Origin: Aestuariivirga sp.
GTDB lineage: Bacteria > Pseudomonadota > Alphaproteobacteria > Rhizobiales > Aestuariivirgaceae
Length of the DNA: 6,808 nt
Assembly (NCBI GenBank): GCA_020252385.1
Contig: JADCDC010000205.1
Location: 1-6,808, forward strand
Direction of reading: 5' to 3'
This document shows, one piece after another, positions 5,894 to 6,808 of this stretch. Position 1 is the first letter of the stretch. Each line of letters opens with the position of its first letter. The notes under the pieces are model-generated. The model was not told the DNA's origin, made no database searches, and was given only the letters and a program-made list of their open reading frames with translations. The translations under genes and the position numbers were made by a program.

Positions 5894-6634
5894 TCAGATC
5901 ATCGCCATTCCGCCGTTGACGTGCAGCGTCTGCCCGGTCACGTAGCCGGCCTCCTCGGACGCAAGGAAGAGCACCGCCGCCGCCACGTCCTCGGGCGTGC
6001 CGAGCTTGCCGGCCGGCACGCGGGCGAGGATCGCCTCCCGCTGCTTTTCGTTCAGCACGTCGGTCATCGGGGTGGCGATGAAGCCGGGCGCCACGGCGTT
6101 GACCGTAACGTTGCGAGCGGCAAGTTCCTGCGCCAGCGACTTGGTGAGGCCGATGACGCCCGCCTTGGAGGCGACGTAGTTCGCCTGGCCCGGATTGCCG
6201 GTGACACCCACGACCGAGGTGATGTTGACGATGCGGCCCCAGCGCTTCTTCATCATCGAGCGCATCGCCGCGCGGGCGAGGCGGAAGGAGGCCGTGAGGT
6301 TGACGTCGAGCACCGCGTTCCAGTCCTCGTCCTTCATGCGCATGGCGAGACCGTCCCGGGTGATGCCCGCGTTGTTGACCAGAATGTCGAGTCCCCCCAT
6401 GGCGGCTTCGGCCTCCGGCGCCAGCTTCTCCACCGCCGCGGCGTCGGAGAGATTGCAGGGCAGCACATGCACCCGCTCGCCGCCCAAATCGGCTTTCAGC
6501 TGCTCCAGCACCTCGCGCCTGGTGCCGGAAATGGCGACGGTGGCGCCCGCCTTGTGCAGCGCCTTCGCGATCGCCGCCCCGATGCCGCCCGTGGCGCCGG
6601 TGACAAGCGCGGTCTTGCCGGTCAAATCGAACAT
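5894..6634 (-). CDS. fabG: 3-oxoacyl-[acyl-carrier-protein] reductase
   Basis: NADPH-dependent reductase of type II fatty acid synthesis that turns 3-oxoacyl-ACP into (R)-3-hydroxyacyl-ACP in the cytosol. It has 246 residues, typical length for a classical SDR. The cofactor motif TGATGGIG spans 12-19, NNAG is at 87-90, and the catalytic tetrad is Asn112, Ser140, Tyr153 and Lys157 (YVASK). PGFIATPMT (183-191) and the C-terminal YVTGQTLHVNGG are typical of FabG. The ATG at 6634 was chosen because the protein there aligns with FabG from its first residues and AGGGGA (6648-6643) sits 8 nt upstream. The open frame upstream of it is fabD read out of frame. It follows fabD by 5 bp, with its ribosome binding site inside the last fabD codons, so coupled translation is likely. 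Confidence 0.97.
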   Translation of the reverse strand: MFDLTGKTALVTGATGGIGAAIAKALHKAGATVAISGTRREVLEQLKADLGGERVHVLPCNLSDAAAVEKLAPEAEAAMGGLDILVNNAGITRDGLAMRMKDEDWNAVLDVNLTASFRLARAAMRSMMKKRWGRIVNITSVVGVTGNPGQANYVASKAGVIGLTKSLAQELAARNVTVNAVAPGFIATPMTDVLNEKQREAILARVPAGKLGTPEDVAAAVLFLASEEAGYVTGQTLHVNGGMAMI

Positions 6635-6639
6635 GATGC

Positions 6640-6808
6640 TTATCCCCTGATCTGGGCCGCCGCGGCGGCGATGTCGTCGGCGGAGTTGACGGCGAAGGCC
6701 GTGGCCTCCGGAGCGTTCTTCTTCGACAGGCCGGTGAGCACCTTGCCCGCCCCGATCTCGTAGAAACGGGTCACGCCCTGCGCCGCCATGAACGCCACGC
6801 ATTCGCGC
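6640..6808 (-). CDS. fabD: Malonyl-CoA:ACP transacylase, C-terminal end only
   Basis: The last 55 residues of a protein whose 5' part lies beyond the right edge; the stop is TAA at 6642-6640. The visible FYEIGAGKVLTGLSKK is the characteristic C-terminal motif of FabD, ending the acyltransferase fold. The catalytic GHSLGE and the second His are outside the window. FabD moves malonyl from CoA to AcpP, providing the extender unit for FabF. The position directly before fabG supports the call. The final part is alanine-rich and unremarkable. Confidence 0.93.
   Translation of the reverse strand, partial: RECVAFMAAQGVTRFYEIGAGKVLTGLSKKNAPEATAFAVNSADDIAAAAAQIRG

Noticed and set aside
5921..6763. A 280-codon open frame on the plus strand, antisense to fabG and fabD
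   Set aside because: The product is Arg/His/Gly-rich and without recognisable domains, while the minus strand encodes intact FabG and the FabD end.

Overview
The window (about two-thirds G+C) looks like chromosomal housekeeping DNA from an alphaproteobacterium. The main reason is gene order: on the minus strand it reads fabD-fabG-acpP-fabF-mltG-yicC-gmk, the arrangement known from Hyphomicrobiales and related alphaproteobacteria. The AcpP, YicC and Gmk sequences have an alphaproteobacterial character. The genus cannot be resolved by eye.

Layout from left to right. (1) Positions 1-545, plus strand: the 3' part of an extended-SDR NAD-dependent sugar epimerase, probably the end of a surface-polysaccharide gene set lying to the left. 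(2) Positions 542-4792, minus strand: gmk, yicC, mltG and fabF, tightly packed (transcription runs fabF to gmk). (3) Positions 4900-5136, minus strand: acpP, with a 107-bp spacer before fabF that holds a strong stem-loop. (4) Positions 5137-5314: a 178-bp divergent intergenic region with a candidate acpP promoter and a perfect dyad. (5) Positions 5315-5893, plus strand: a small exported DUF4893-type protein of unknown function. (6) Positions 5894-6808, minus strand: fabG and the 3' end of fabD, 5 bp apart and probably translationally coupled.

FabD loads malonyl onto the acyl carrier protein, AcpP carries the growing chain, FabF condenses and FabG reduces: four parts of one type II fatty acid synthase. 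MltG trims nascent peptidoglycan, YicC is an RNA-processing family protein and Gmk makes GDP/dGDP, so the run links envelope synthesis with nucleotide and RNA metabolism.

The main departure from the usual arrangement is the DUF4893 gene. It sits on the opposite strand between fabG and acpP, with its stop codon abutting the fabG stop. It splits the fab cluster into two transcription units, fabDG and acpP-fabF-mltG-yicC-gmk. A second zero-space convergent junction (CTAG) joins the epimerase and gmk. I found no mobile element, RNA gene, CRISPR array or defence-type system. No stretch longer than 300 bp lacks a gene. I do not see evidence for an undescribed system; the findings below are modest, checkable observations.
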